Below, piece by piece: positions 7,870 to 18,476 of a DNA stretch of 39,472 nucleotides. The translations under genes were made by a program, and so were the position numbers. Below the pieces are notes generated by a model. The model worked only from the letters and a program-made list of their open reading frames with translations, was not told where the DNA came from and made no database searches. Within the stretch, counting starts at the first letter, position 1. Each line of letters opens with the position of its first letter. Origin of the DNA: Clostridium sp. D53t1_180928_C8 (GTDB lineage: Bacteria > Bacillota > Clostridia > Clostridiales > Clostridiaceae); assembly GCF_015667795.1 (NCBI RefSeq), contig NZ_JADPEL010000030.1, forward strand, positions 1 to 39,472. The letters run 5' to 3'.

Positions 7870-8838
7870 CTATTTTTTCTTCTTAAATGATTTTGGATCA
7901 ATGGCGAATATAAATACCCCAAGTACTATTACGCATCCCCATATTGCTAATGGTAATGTTATTTTTGCACCAAAAAGTAATGCTGAAAAAATTATTGACC
8001 ATAATGATGCTGTACTATTTAAAGCAGTTCCCATAGCAGCTCCTATTAAATCAACAGCTTTATACCAAGCTAAATATGTTATTGCTCCAAGTATTGCAAT
8101 TCCTGCATATTTAAATACTAAGCCTGAACTAACAACCTTAGCTGCTACTCCATATCCACCTATTAATGGAACTACTACTAATGCATAACTAGCTAAAGAA
8201 GTAAGATATCTAACACATAAGAATTGTTGTGGTGTAGCTTGTATATGTTCTTCGTCTTTGATTTTTTTCATTGCAAATCCAACAATAACTCCTTCTAAAG
8301 CCCATCCTGCAACTGCAACTAATGCAAATAAAACACCTTTAAAGAAAGTTTCTGGAACATCAGCTGATGGATTAAAACCTAACATAAATGAACCAAATAA
8401 ACTAACTGCTATACCTATCATTGCTCTTATTGATAATTTTTCTTTTAAAATAAAGTAAGATAAAATTGCTCCAACTCCTGGATATATAACTGAAATACTT
8501 GATGCATATGGTGCTCCAGCATATTTAATAGCTAATAAATATGCACTCATTCCTACTGGCGCCCCAACTATTGCCGCAACTATTGTAACTAAACCTTTTT
8601 TTGTTTTTAATAACTTAAATGCACCTAATAATTGTTTTGAGAATACTAACGCTAATGCAATCCAAAAGAATGCAAAACCATCATGAAATAATGCAGTAAC
8701 TAATGGTGATAATTCAAACTCACTAAACACAACACTTTTACCAACTTCACCCATAAGAACTCCATCAAGCCCCCATGCAAGACCTACTATTACTCCTAAT
8801 AAAATACCTAATAAAAATTTGTTTTTCTTAAAATTCAT
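7870..8838 (-). CDS. DMT-superfamily (EamA) transporter
   Basis: This 322-residue membrane protein has about ten hydrophobic helices and two EamA-like halves. The repeated pattern includes SAYLLAIKYAGAPYASSISVIYPGVGAILSYFILKEKLS in the first half and YLAWYKAVDLIGAAMGTALNSTASLWSIIFSALLFG in the second. It ends with a basic KSFKKKK tail. EamA proteins move metabolites such as amino acids across the membrane, and the substrate cannot be read here. The ATG at 8838 has AAGGAGGAG upstream. It is the first gene of a two-gene operon with the flavoprotein, behind a sigma-54 promoter. The pair suggests uptake or efflux of the compound that the oxidoreductase handles; this is inference. Confidence 0.88.
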   Translation of the reverse strand: MNFKKNKFLLGILLGVIVGLAWGLDGVLMGEVGKSVVFSEFELSPLVTALFHDGFAFFWIALALVFSKQLLGAFKLLKTKKGLVTIVAAIVGAPVGMSAYLLAIKYAGAPYASSISVIYPGVGAILSYFILKEKLSIRAMIGIAVSLFGSFMLGFNPSADVPETFFKGVLFALVAVAGWALEGVIVGFAMKKIKDEEHIQATPQQFLCVRYLTSLASYALVVVPLIGGYGVAAKVVSSGLVFKYAGIAILGAITYLAWYKAVDLIGAAMGTALNSTASLWSIIFSALLFGAKITLPLAIWGCVIVLGVFIFAIDPKSFKKKK

Positions 8839-8880
8839 CCTTTGTTCTCCTCCTTAAAATACTTTTACATATTTCTTATA

Positions 8881-8897
8881 AGCAAATTTCATGCCAA
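8881..8897 (-). promoter_or_regulatory. Sigma-54 (-24/-12) promoter of the DMT-flavoprotein operon
   Basis: TTGGCATGAAATTTGCT matches the sigma-54 consensus TGGCAYN5TTGC at both boxes with exact spacing. It ends 42 bp upstream of the start codon. The rpoN gene and a sigma-54 activator lie immediately beyond it, which supports the call strongly. Confidence 0.93.
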
Positions 8898-8970
8898 CTT
8901 TTAAAACCGTTAATTTTTCTACAATCTTTTTTTTAAATTTATTTTATTACTTATTTTTTTGTTTTTATAT

Positions 8971-8993
8971 CACTTTTATTAACAATAAAAGTG
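8971..8993. promoter_or_regulatory. Perfect palindrome, probable upstream activator site
   Basis: CACTTTTATT and AATAAAAGTG form a perfect 10-bp inverted repeat around AAC. The centre is about 85 bp upstream of the -24 box, a usual distance for an enhancer bound by a sigma-54 activator. It also lies about 150 bp before the start of the activator gene. Confidence 0.65.
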
Positions 8994-9015
8994 TCATCTT
9001 TATGAACACTGTCAT
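8991..9015. promoter_or_regulatory. Second dyad next to the palindrome, possible additional activator site
   Basis: GTGTCAT and ATGAACAC form an imperfect dyad at 8991-9009, and TGTCAT recurs at 9010-9015. It shares its first bases with the neighbouring palindrome. The rest of the 296-bp gap at 8839-9134 is T-rich, with no gene or other clear signal seen. Confidence 0.35.
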
Positions 9016-9134
9016 TATTTTTGTTATATTTGATTTATTACATTATTTTCTTAATAATTTTAATATATTTTTTGTTTTCTTTTTCTTTAAAGAGTATTAT
9101 TATAAATAATATATTTTATACAATGGAGGATTAA

Positions 9135-10151
9135 ATGAATAACTCACAAAAATGTAGATATAATTTTTCTGATATTATAGGAGAAAGTCCCCAATTAAAA
9201 AAAGTTATAGAACAAGCTAAGGAAACAGCTAAAAGCTCATCAACAATAATAATTTACGGAGAAAGTGGCTGTGGAAAAGAGTTACTTGCTCAATCTATAC
9301 ATTGTTATAGCGATAGATGTAATCAACCCTTTGTTGCTGTGAACTGTGGCGCTTTACCTAGCAATTTAATAGAAAGTGAACTATTTGGCTATGAAAGCGG
9401 ATCATTTACAGGTGCAAAAAAAGAAGGAGATATTGGGAAGTTTGAACTAGCCAATAAAGGAACAATTTTTCTTGATGAAATAGCAGATATGCCTTTAGAT
9501 ATGCAGGTTGTTCTTCTTAGAGTTTTACAAGAAAATTGTATAACTAAAGTTGGTGGTAAAAAGCAGATTGACATTGATGTTAGAGTCATTGCTGCTACAA
9601 ATAAAAATTTAAAAGAAGAAGTAAAAAAAGGAAACTTTAGAGAAGATTTATATTATAGATTAAATGTATTACCTCTAACACTTCCACCTTTAAAGGATAG
9701 ATTAGGTGATATTCCTCTACTACTAGATTATTTTTTAAAAACAAAAAGTGAAAAACTTAACAAGCCAATACCCAATATTTCTCAAATTTTATTTAAAAAA
9801 ATAATTTCTTATTGTTGGCCCGGCAACATTAGAGAGCTGGAAAATTTCATAGAAAATCTTGTAGCTTTAAATGGAAGTAGTAGTTATGAAATTGATTTTG
9901 AAGAATGTCATTGTCTTAAATACGATAATCTCGGTAACCTATTAGATAATTTTATTTCTGATAACACTTCAAATTCTAATATAAATAACGATACTATTAC
10001 CCCTTTAATTGTTCTTGAACAAAAAGAGATAGTAAAAGCTTTAAAAATTTGCAAAGGAAATATTTCTCAAGCATCATCTAAATTAGGAATAAGCAGAAAT
10101 GCTCTTTATAATAAAATGAAACGCTATAACATTACTTATATAGATAAATAA
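9135..10151 (+). CDS. Sigma-54-dependent transcriptional activator without sensory domain
   Basis: This 338-residue bacterial enhancer-binding protein uses ATP hydrolysis to remodel sigma-54 RNA polymerase. The AAA+ domain starts almost at residue 10 with FSDIIGESPQLKKV. Walker A is GESGCGKE (42-49), the sigma-54 contact loop is GSFTGA (89-94), and Walker B is IFLDEI (111-116). A Fis-type helix-turn-helix with GNISQASSKLGISRNALYNK lies near the C-terminus (about 303-330). There is no PAS, GAF, receiver or PRD domain, so activity must be set by a partner protein or by its own level, as in PspF. Serine replaces alanine in the GAFTGA loop. The ATG at 9135 has GGAGG upstream. It is the only plus-strand gene in the window, divergent from the operon it should activate and convergent with rpoN. 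Confidence 0.93.
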   Translation: MNNSQKCRYNFSDIIGESPQLKKVIEQAKETAKSSSTIIIYGESGCGKELLAQSIHCYSDRCNQPFVAVNCGALPSNLIESELFGYESGSFTGAKKEGDIGKFELANKGTIFLDEIADMPLDMQVVLLRVLQENCITKVGGKKQIDIDVRVIAATNKNLKEEVKKGNFREDLYYRLNVLPLTLPPLKDRLGDIPLLLDYFLKTKSEKLNKPIPNISQILFKKIISYCWPGNIRELENFIENLVALNGSSSYEIDFEECHCLKYDNLGNLLDNFISDNTSNSNINNDTITPLIVLEQKEIVKALKICKGNISQASSKLGISRNALYNKMKRYNITYIDK

Positions 10152-10160
10152 TTAAAATTC

Positions 10161-10211
10161 AACCACAGAAATAAGCTAAACATTTACAGTTATTTAGATT
10201 ATTCTGTGGTT
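10161..10211. terminator. Bidirectional terminator between the activator gene and rpoN
   Basis: AACCACAGAA and TTCTGTGGTT form a stem with AT-rich flanks on both sides. It separates two convergent genes. Confidence 0.8.
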
Positions 10212-10226
10212 ATTTTATATTATTAA

Positions 10227-11564
10227 TTATAAAATTTTTCTTTTACTTGATGATTTTATATCTAATTCTTCTCTATATTTAGCTACTGTTCTTCTAGATA
10301 TATAAATATTATCAGTATTTAACAAAGTACAAATAGCCTGATCTGATAATGGCTTTCTCTTGTTCTCTTTTTCTATTATATTTTTTATTTTTGATTTAAT
10401 TTTATTTATAGATATCTCCTCATCATCAGTATTTTTAGATAATATATTTTTTGAAAACAGATCTTTAATTCTTACTATTCCTCTTTCTGTTAAAATATAT
10501 TTTTCTTTAATGGCCCTACTTACTGTAGATTCATGAATATTCATTTTACTTGCAATACTTTTTAATGTCATAGGTTTTAAATATAAATTTCCTTTTTCAA
10601 AGTACTCCTTTTGTATCTCTACAATACACTTTAATAAATTTAATAAAGTATTATCTCGCTTTTCTATTGCCTTTATCAACATATTTGCTGTAATTATTTT
10701 ATCCTTTATATATTTTACTTCTTCCTTATTTCTATTTTCTATAGCAAATTCCTTATACAAAGAATTTATACTTATTTGTGGTATAATTGAACTATTTAAC
10801 AAGACCTCATATGTATCATAAACTTTAAATATATATGCATCCGGTATTATAATTTTCACTTCAGTCCCTGTATAAAACCCCCTTGAAGGTCTAGGTTCTA
10901 AAGATTTTATATCCCTTACATATCCTTGAACTTTCTTTTGAGAAATTCCTAATTTTCTACCTATATGTATATATTTATTTTCAGCAACATATTCTAAATA
11001 ACTTAATACTATTTCTTTAATCCTATCATCTAACATAGATTTACGTCTCAATTGAATAATCAAACATTCACTCAAGTTTCTTGCCCCAATTCCAGCTGGT
11101 TCTAAACTTTGTAAAATATCCAATGCTATTTGTCCTTCTTCTTCATTAATCATTAATCCTTTGCAAACACTTTCCAATGATTCTCTTAAATATCCATTAT
11201 CATCTAAACTATTAATCATATATACTACAGTTTTTTTTGTACTATTATCACATTTTATTGTAACTAATTGTTCATATAAATAATCCCTTAATGTTTTTTT
11301 CTCTTTTATAAAATCAAAAACATTATATTCTTCACTATTACTTAGATAACAATTTTTCTGATTTATGTAAATATTGAAATTCTCATTTATAAGGCTATCA
11401 TTTTCTTTATTATATTCAATATCTATTACTGGATTTTCTTCATATTCTTTATCAATATACTCCCTCAAATCCTGTGCTGACATCTGTAATATATTTATTG
11501 ATTGCTTCATTCCTTGAGTTATTATTAGCTTCTGTTGATGAGAAATATCTAAGTCAAAATTCAA
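10227..11564 (-). CDS. rpoN: RNA polymerase sigma-54 factor
   Basis: This 445-residue sigma factor recognises -24/-12 promoters and needs an AAA+ activator. Region I is glutamine/leucine-rich (QQKLIITQGMKQSINILQMS), followed by the acidic EEYEENP-like stretch. The C-terminal RpoN box reads SRRTVAKYRE at about 423-432, one residue off the ARRTVAKYRE consensus. The start is TTG at 11564, preceded by AGAAGGTGATAG; it fits the family N-terminus, and the next methionine would remove region I. Length is usual to slightly short. Placing rpoN next to one activator and one target promoter suggests that this sigma factor may serve few operons here. Confidence 0.95.
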   Translation of the reverse strand: MNFDLDISHQQKLIITQGMKQSINILQMSAQDLREYIDKEYEENPVIDIEYNKENDSLINENFNIYINQKNCYLSNSEEYNVFDFIKEKKTLRDYLYEQLVTIKCDNSTKKTVVYMINSLDDNGYLRESLESVCKGLMINEEEGQIALDILQSLEPAGIGARNLSECLIIQLRRKSMLDDRIKEIVLSYLEYVAENKYIHIGRKLGISQKKVQGYVRDIKSLEPRPSRGFYTGTEVKIIIPDAYIFKVYDTYEVLLNSSIIPQISINSLYKEFAIENRNKEEVKYIKDKIITANMLIKAIEKRDNTLLNLLKCIVEIQKEYFEKGNLYLKPMTLKSIASKMNIHESTVSRAIKEKYILTERGIVRIKDLFSKNILSKNTDDEEISINKIKSKIKNIIEKENKRKPLSDQAICTLLNTDNIYISRRTVAKYREELDIKSSSKRKIL

Positions 11565-11678
11565 CTTAATGCTATCACCTTCTTAATAATATCAATACTA
11601 TTTAATATAAAAGTATATTATCATATATTTATAATACTTATAACTTATTATTTATTATATTTTCAATTTTAATGAATA

Positions 11679-11733
11679 TAATTTAAAGAAAAATCCCTAG
11701 CTTTATTAAACTAGAGATTTTTCTTTAAATTAT
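11679..11733. terminator. Long stem-loop after bglA
   Basis: ATAATTTAAAGAAAAATC pairs with GATTTTTCTTTAAATTAT, with a CTAG/CTAG core on a 10-nt loop. It probably ends the second licT-bglP-bglA transcript and can work in both directions. Confidence 0.8.
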
Positions 11734-11772
11734 ATTATTATTACATTTTATTTAAATCATCAAATTATAGAT

Positions 11773-13261
<1,489 letters not shown>

Positions 13262-13283
13262 AGGAACTCTTTACAGAGTTCCT
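13262..13283 (-). other. Intercistronic hairpin between bglP and bglA
   Basis: AGGAACTCT and AGAGTTCCT form a perfect 9-bp stem with a 4-nt loop. No good U tract follows in the mRNA. A weak terminator or an mRNA-stabilising or processing element are both possible. Confidence 0.6.
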
Positions 13284-13357
13284 TAAAACATATTTAATTC
13301 TAAATTCAAAATAATTGAATCCTATTCCTAACCTCTGTACTCTTCTCTATTACTTTT

Positions 13358-15295
<1,938 letters not shown>

Positions 15296-15296
<1 letters not shown>

Positions 15297-15326
15297 GTTT
15301 TGCCTAGCCTAACCTAGTAACAATCC
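15296..15326 (-). promoter_or_regulatory. RAT antiterminator target directly upstream of bglP
   Basis: It reads GGATTGTTACTAG, a short loop, then CTAGGCAAAACC, a good match to the LicT RAT consensus. It is the second of two RATs in the 385-bp licT-bglP gap. Confidence 0.88.
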
Positions 15327-15412
15327 TATGAAACTTCTAAGGTTATATTAATTTATTCCTGCTCATCTCCTCTCCCCCAAAAAAATTATCAGTTAATATT
15401 AAAAAGTTATAT

Positions 15413-15566
15413 AAAAAAAACCCAAACTAATTATTAAAATTTAAGTTAAATACATTTAATTCAAGCTTGTTTTTACAAAACTTAATTACAAATTATAACT
15501 CTTTAATACTAAGATTATAATTCAATAAATTGCTTTAACTTAACTTTAATTATCAATTTAGGTTTT
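15413..15566 (-). terminator. Long-armed attenuator after the first RAT of the licT-bglP gap
   Basis: The arm starting in the RAT (AAAACCTAAATTGATAATTA, 15566 downward) can pair with TAATAATTAGTTTGGGTTTT, ending near 15417, and about eight Ts follow. The loop is about 90 nt. The arm overlaps the RAT 3' half, as in classical attenuators. The stem is AT-rich with several mismatches. Confidence 0.7.
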
Positions 15567-15590
15567 GCCTGATCGAATCAGTTACAATCC
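15561..15590 (-). promoter_or_regulatory. RAT antiterminator target downstream of licT
   Basis: GGATTGTAACTGAT and ATCAGGCAAAACC flank a TCG loop, a near-perfect LicT RAT. It lies 31 nt after the licT stop and overlaps the long-armed attenuator. Confidence 0.92.
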
Positions 15591-15620
15591 TATAGGAAAG
15601 TATTAAAGTTTTCTTAAAAT

Positions 15621-16457
15621 TTAACAGTTTTCATTTACTACTCTAGCTGTATGTATTATTAAATACAACATTTCTTCTTTAGTTAATTGAGTATTATATT
15701 TTTGCTTTACAAACCCCTCTATTCTTTTAGTACACTCATAAGATTTAGGATACTTAAGTTTTATCATTTCAAACAAATCATTATCATTATCTTCATAATA
15801 TTTCCCACTAGATAATCTTTGAGTAAAGAATTTTAAATGAGTTACAAATCTGTAATAATTAATTGAATCTTCATCAAACTCAACATTAAAATGATATTTT
15901 ACAATCTTTAATATTTCTTCAATCAATTTAATCATATCTACTATTTCAGGCATTTCTTGATCGAGTTCACCATTTAATATATGCATTGCTATTGATGCAG
16001 CCTCATCTTCTGGTAACTCAATACTTAAATTCTCTTTAATAACCTTTAATGCATGGATTCCAATTGAAAACTCTTCTTTATGAAGTCTTTTAATATCCCA
16101 AAGCATTGCATTTTTTATTTCTAAGTTCTTTTCCGCTCTGCTAATTGCAAAACTAATATGATCTGTAAGAGTTAAATAAATATTTTCATTTAATTTTGTA
16201 TTTAACTTATCTTCAGCATATCTTATTATATCCTCTGAAACTTCTAAATACTTTGCTGGAATATCATTTACTAATGTAAGCAACTTTTCATTTATACTTT
16301 TACTTTCTAGGACGAATATTTTTTCTACTTTACTCTCATCAATCTCATCGCCTTTTTTCTTTTGGAAAGCTATACCCCTTCCCATAACAACTGCTTCTTC
16401 ACTATTTTCATTTATAATTGTCACAACATTGTTATTTAATACTTTATTTATGATCAT
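15621..16457 (-). CDS. licT: LicT/BglG-family transcriptional antiterminator
   Basis: This 278-residue RNA-binding antiterminator is the paralogue of the protein at 2273-3115. The co-antiterminator domain contains NNNVVTII and VVMGRGIAFQKKKG. Both PRD domains are intact, with histidines in LTDHISFAISR, AASIAMHILNGE, FVTHLKFFTQR and LIIHTARV. The ATG at 16457 has GAGGGG 11 nt upstream, a rather wide spacing. The gene follows a strong promoter, a RAT and an attenuator, so it should control its own level as well as bglP and bglA. Cross-talk with the other LicT is possible because the RATs are similar. Confidence 0.94.
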   Translation of the reverse strand: MIINKVLNNNVVTIINENSEEAVVMGRGIAFQKKKGDEIDESKVEKIFVLESKSINEKLLTLVNDIPAKYLEVSEDIIRYAEDKLNTKLNENIYLTLTDHISFAISRAEKNLEIKNAMLWDIKRLHKEEFSIGIHALKVIKENLSIELPEDEAASIAMHILNGELDQEMPEIVDMIKLIEEILKIVKYHFNVEFDEDSINYYRFVTHLKFFTQRLSSGKYYEDNDNDLFEMIKLKYPKSYECTKRIEGFVKQKYNTQLTKEEMLYLIIHTARVVNENC

Positions 16458-16520
16458 ATCAGTATAATCCCCTCATTTTATATTTCTTAAATTAAGATAA
16501 AAGCCTTAATTTAGATTATA

Positions 16521-16610
16521 CAAAAAAACCTAAATCAATATCAAATAATGCATATAATTATTCCTATAAAAATAATCAATATACATACATTTGGTATCAA
16601 TTTAGGTTTT
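16521..16610 (-). terminator. RAT-overlapping attenuator in the second licT leader
   Basis: AAAACCTAAATTGATACC and the bases after it pair with GATATTGATTTAGGTTTTTT, ending in a seven-T tract at about 16528-16522. The 5' arm includes the RAT 3' half. The loop is about 40 nt. Confidence 0.82.
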
Positions 16611-16633
16611 GCCTGCTTACTCAGTAACAATCC
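16605..16633 (-). promoter_or_regulatory. RAT antiterminator target upstream of the second licT
   Basis: GGATTGTTACTG, a short loop and CAGGCAAAACC match the RAT consensus. It starts about 30 nt after the -10 box. Confidence 0.93.
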
Positions 16634-16663
16634 CAAAACGGATTCCACTATTAACTTGTCTAC

Positions 16664-16692
16664 ATTTTATCAACTAGTGTAAACATTGTCAA
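16664..16692 (-). promoter_or_regulatory. Promoter of the second licT-bglP-bglA operon
   Basis: A perfect TTGACA -35 (16692-16687) and a TAAAAT -10 (16669-16664) are 17 bp apart, and an extended -10 TG is present. The rest of the 342-bp gap at 16458-16799 holds the RAT, the attenuator and two cre-like boxes. Confidence 0.88.
16678..16691. promoter_or_regulatory. Probable CcpA (cre) site over the second licT promoter
   Basis: TGTAAACATTGTCA fits the cre consensus TGWAANCGNTNWCA at every position except the central G. It overlaps the -35 and spacer, where CcpA would block transcription. A related box, TGCAAACATTGTCT, lies at 16731-16744. Confidence 0.55.
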
Positions 16693-16799
16693 TATGTTTT
16701 TATTTTATTTTTCATTCCATAGCTAACCATTGCAAACATTGTCTCTCACTAATTTGTGTGACATATAACAGCTAGTAACTTCCTAAATATTGATTCAAT

Positions 16800-17444
16800 T
16801 TATGCAGCTCCTACAAAACATATACTTTCAATTTTTTGTTTCATTTTTTTATTTATATATGCTACTATTCTTCCTACTAATAGAGCCGATAAAATAGTTC
16901 CAATACCTAATCCATCTAATCCCTTATTATTAAGAATTAATATTGTTATCGATAATGCTACTACAACACAATCAAAATATATTTTTGATTTTCCAAAATC
17001 TATATTAGCCTTCTTGCTTATAGCTTGAGCTAATCCATCTGGAGCTACTGGCATAATATTAGCTGTAATAGTAAATACAACTCCAAACGCAGTAATAAAA
17101 AAGCTTAATATACAAATTAATATTCTTATATAAAAATTTTCAACATTTATATTAATAATTACATTAAAAAAATTCATTATTTGTCCAAATAATATAGCAA
17201 ATATTACTTGAAGTAACTGAATTATCTTGAAATCCTTTCTTAATATTAATATTTGTATCCCTACATAAATAGTAAATAATATTGTCGCTGCTGTTCCTAA
17301 ACTAATGCTACTAACTTTACTTATACTTAATGGTAATGAACTTACAGGTGATGCCCCTAAATTTGATTTTATTGCTAAAACTCCGCCTAAAGCCAATAAA
17401 AATATACCACAAATATAAATAACTATTCTGTTTATATTTTTCAT
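16800..17444 (-). CDS. YczE/YitT-like membrane protein
   Basis: This 214-residue integral membrane protein has about five to six hydrophobic helices. The GVLAIKSNLGASPVSSLPLSIS segment near the start and the MPVAPDGLAQAISKKANIDFGKSKIYFDC segment match the YczE/YyaS/YitT-like group of unknown function. The ATG at 17444 has GGAGAT upstream. A similar but non-identical protein is encoded 135 bp upstream on the same strand. No regulator of the MocR type, often found with YczE, is visible. Function is unknown; transport is only a guess. Confidence 0.75.
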   Translation of the reverse strand: MKNINRIVIYICGIFLLALGGVLAIKSNLGASPVSSLPLSISKVSSISLGTAATILFTIYVGIQILILRKDFKIIQLLQVIFAILFGQIMNFFNVIININVENFYIRILICILSFFITAFGVVFTITANIMPVAPDGLAQAISKKANIDFGKSKIYFDCVVVALSITILILNNKGLDGLGIGTILSALLVGRIVAYINKKMKQKIESICFVGAA

Positions 17445-17506
17445 CTATATCTCCTAACTATATCAACACTTATATAAATTGTCCTATAGATATGATCATA
17501 AAAATA

Positions 17507-17545
17507 ATAGATAGTATAAATAATTTAATTATTTATACTATCTAT
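17507..17545. terminator. AT-rich 19-bp hairpin between the two YczE-like genes
   Basis: ATAGATAGTATAAATAATT and its exact complement flank a single T, so a long perfect stem is possible. In the minus-strand mRNA it is followed by TATTTTTATG. It probably ends the upstream gene and may leave partial read-through. Confidence 0.7.
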
Positions 17546-17579
17546 TTATTATCATTTACTTCAAAAAAAGTCAATTTAT

Positions 17580-18305
17580 TTATGCAATTACAGTTGATTC
17601 ACTATTTATTTTTTCTTTACCTTTAAGAATAAAATCAACTACTTTTTTCCCATAAGGTAAACAGAATTGAATGAATGGTCCTATAGCTAACATTGAAATA
17701 ACAGTACCTACTCCAATCTTTCCTCCAAGGATAAATCCAACAATTAAAAATGTTGCATCCATAGCTATTCTAATCCATCTATATTGACATTTAAGTTTAT
17801 CTTGAATTATAAAAGGAACAATATCATTTGGCGCTACTCCAACATCACTTGCTGACATTATTGAAAAACCAATTGCAATTATAAAACATCCTGCTAATAC
17901 TAATAACATTTTTATAAATATATTAGCTGACTCTACTGGGAAATATGAAACCACCTTTACACCTAAATCAATTATTGGACCTACTCCAACAACACAAATT
18001 AGTGTACCTATCTTTATTTTTTTCATATCCACTATTAATATAGCAATAAATAATACTACCAATATTATCATATTAGCAACACCAGGAGTAACTTCTGTAC
18101 TTCCTGAAATCATATGAACTATTGATAACTCTTTTAATCCTGTTTTATTTAGAATCGTTGCCAATCCTTGCGTAAAAACAGTGAATGGATCTGACCCAAT
18201 GCTTGTCTTTAGAAATAATGCTACTCCTAATTGGATTATGCTCATTCCTAAGAAAAATAATACTAATCGTTTAACTAAATTAATTGCCTTATTCAAACTT
18301 TTCAC
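17580..18305 (-). CDS. YczE/YitT-like membrane protein
   Basis: This 241-residue membrane protein has five to six hydrophobic segments. The conserved GVALFLKTSIGSDPFTVFTQG and MSASDVGVAPNDIVPFIIQDK segments correspond to those of the neighbour at 16800-17444, so the two are diverged tandem paralogues. The start given is GTG at 18305, but AAGGGTG lies over that codon. It would sit at the right distance for TTG at 18296, which would shorten the protein by three residues. A strong vegetative promoter lies about 80 bp upstream. Function is unknown. Confidence 0.75.
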   Translation of the reverse strand: MKSLNKAINLVKRLVLFFLGMSIIQLGVALFLKTSIGSDPFTVFTQGLATILNKTGLKELSIVHMISGSTEVTPGVANMIILVVLFIAILIVDMKKIKIGTLICVVGVGPIIDLGVKVVSYFPVESANIFIKMLLVLAGCFIIAIGFSIMSASDVGVAPNDIVPFIIQDKLKCQYRWIRIAMDATFLIVGFILGGKIGVGTVISMLAIGPFIQFCLPYGKKVVDFILKGKEKINSESTVIA

Positions 18306-18381
18306 CCTTTACTAATTTGTTTTTTACTTCAACTACTACTGCGTTTTTTATAACATTTACATTAATTTAAAGTCACTTATC

Positions 18382-18410
18382 ATTTTATCTTAAAATATAT
18401 TGCTTGTCAA
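18382..18410 (-). promoter_or_regulatory. Promoter of the YczE-like gene pair
   Basis: TTGACA (18410-18405) and TAAAAT (18387-18382) are separated by exactly 17 bp. This is one of the best vegetative promoters in the window. Confidence 0.85.
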
Positions 18411-18425
18411 AAAATTATCAATTCA

Positions 18426-18476
18426 TTTAGAAATAATCCTAGAGTAGTGAAAAAATACTCTAGGATTATTTCTAAA
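18426..18476 (-). terminator. 21-bp perfect terminator stem overlapping the SBBP gene stop
   Basis: Two 21-bp complementary arms at 18426-18446 and 18456-18476 have CCTAGAGTA cores and a 9-nt loop. The first arm in the mRNA begins with the last codons and the stop codon (18474-18472) of the SBBP protein gene. Confidence 0.85.

Noticed and set aside
8891-9109. A 72-codon open frame upstream of the sigma-54 activator, possibly a lost sensory domain
   Set aside because: It is Phe/Ile/Asn-rich from T-rich DNA, overlaps the sigma-54 promoter and palindrome, and shows no domain pattern.
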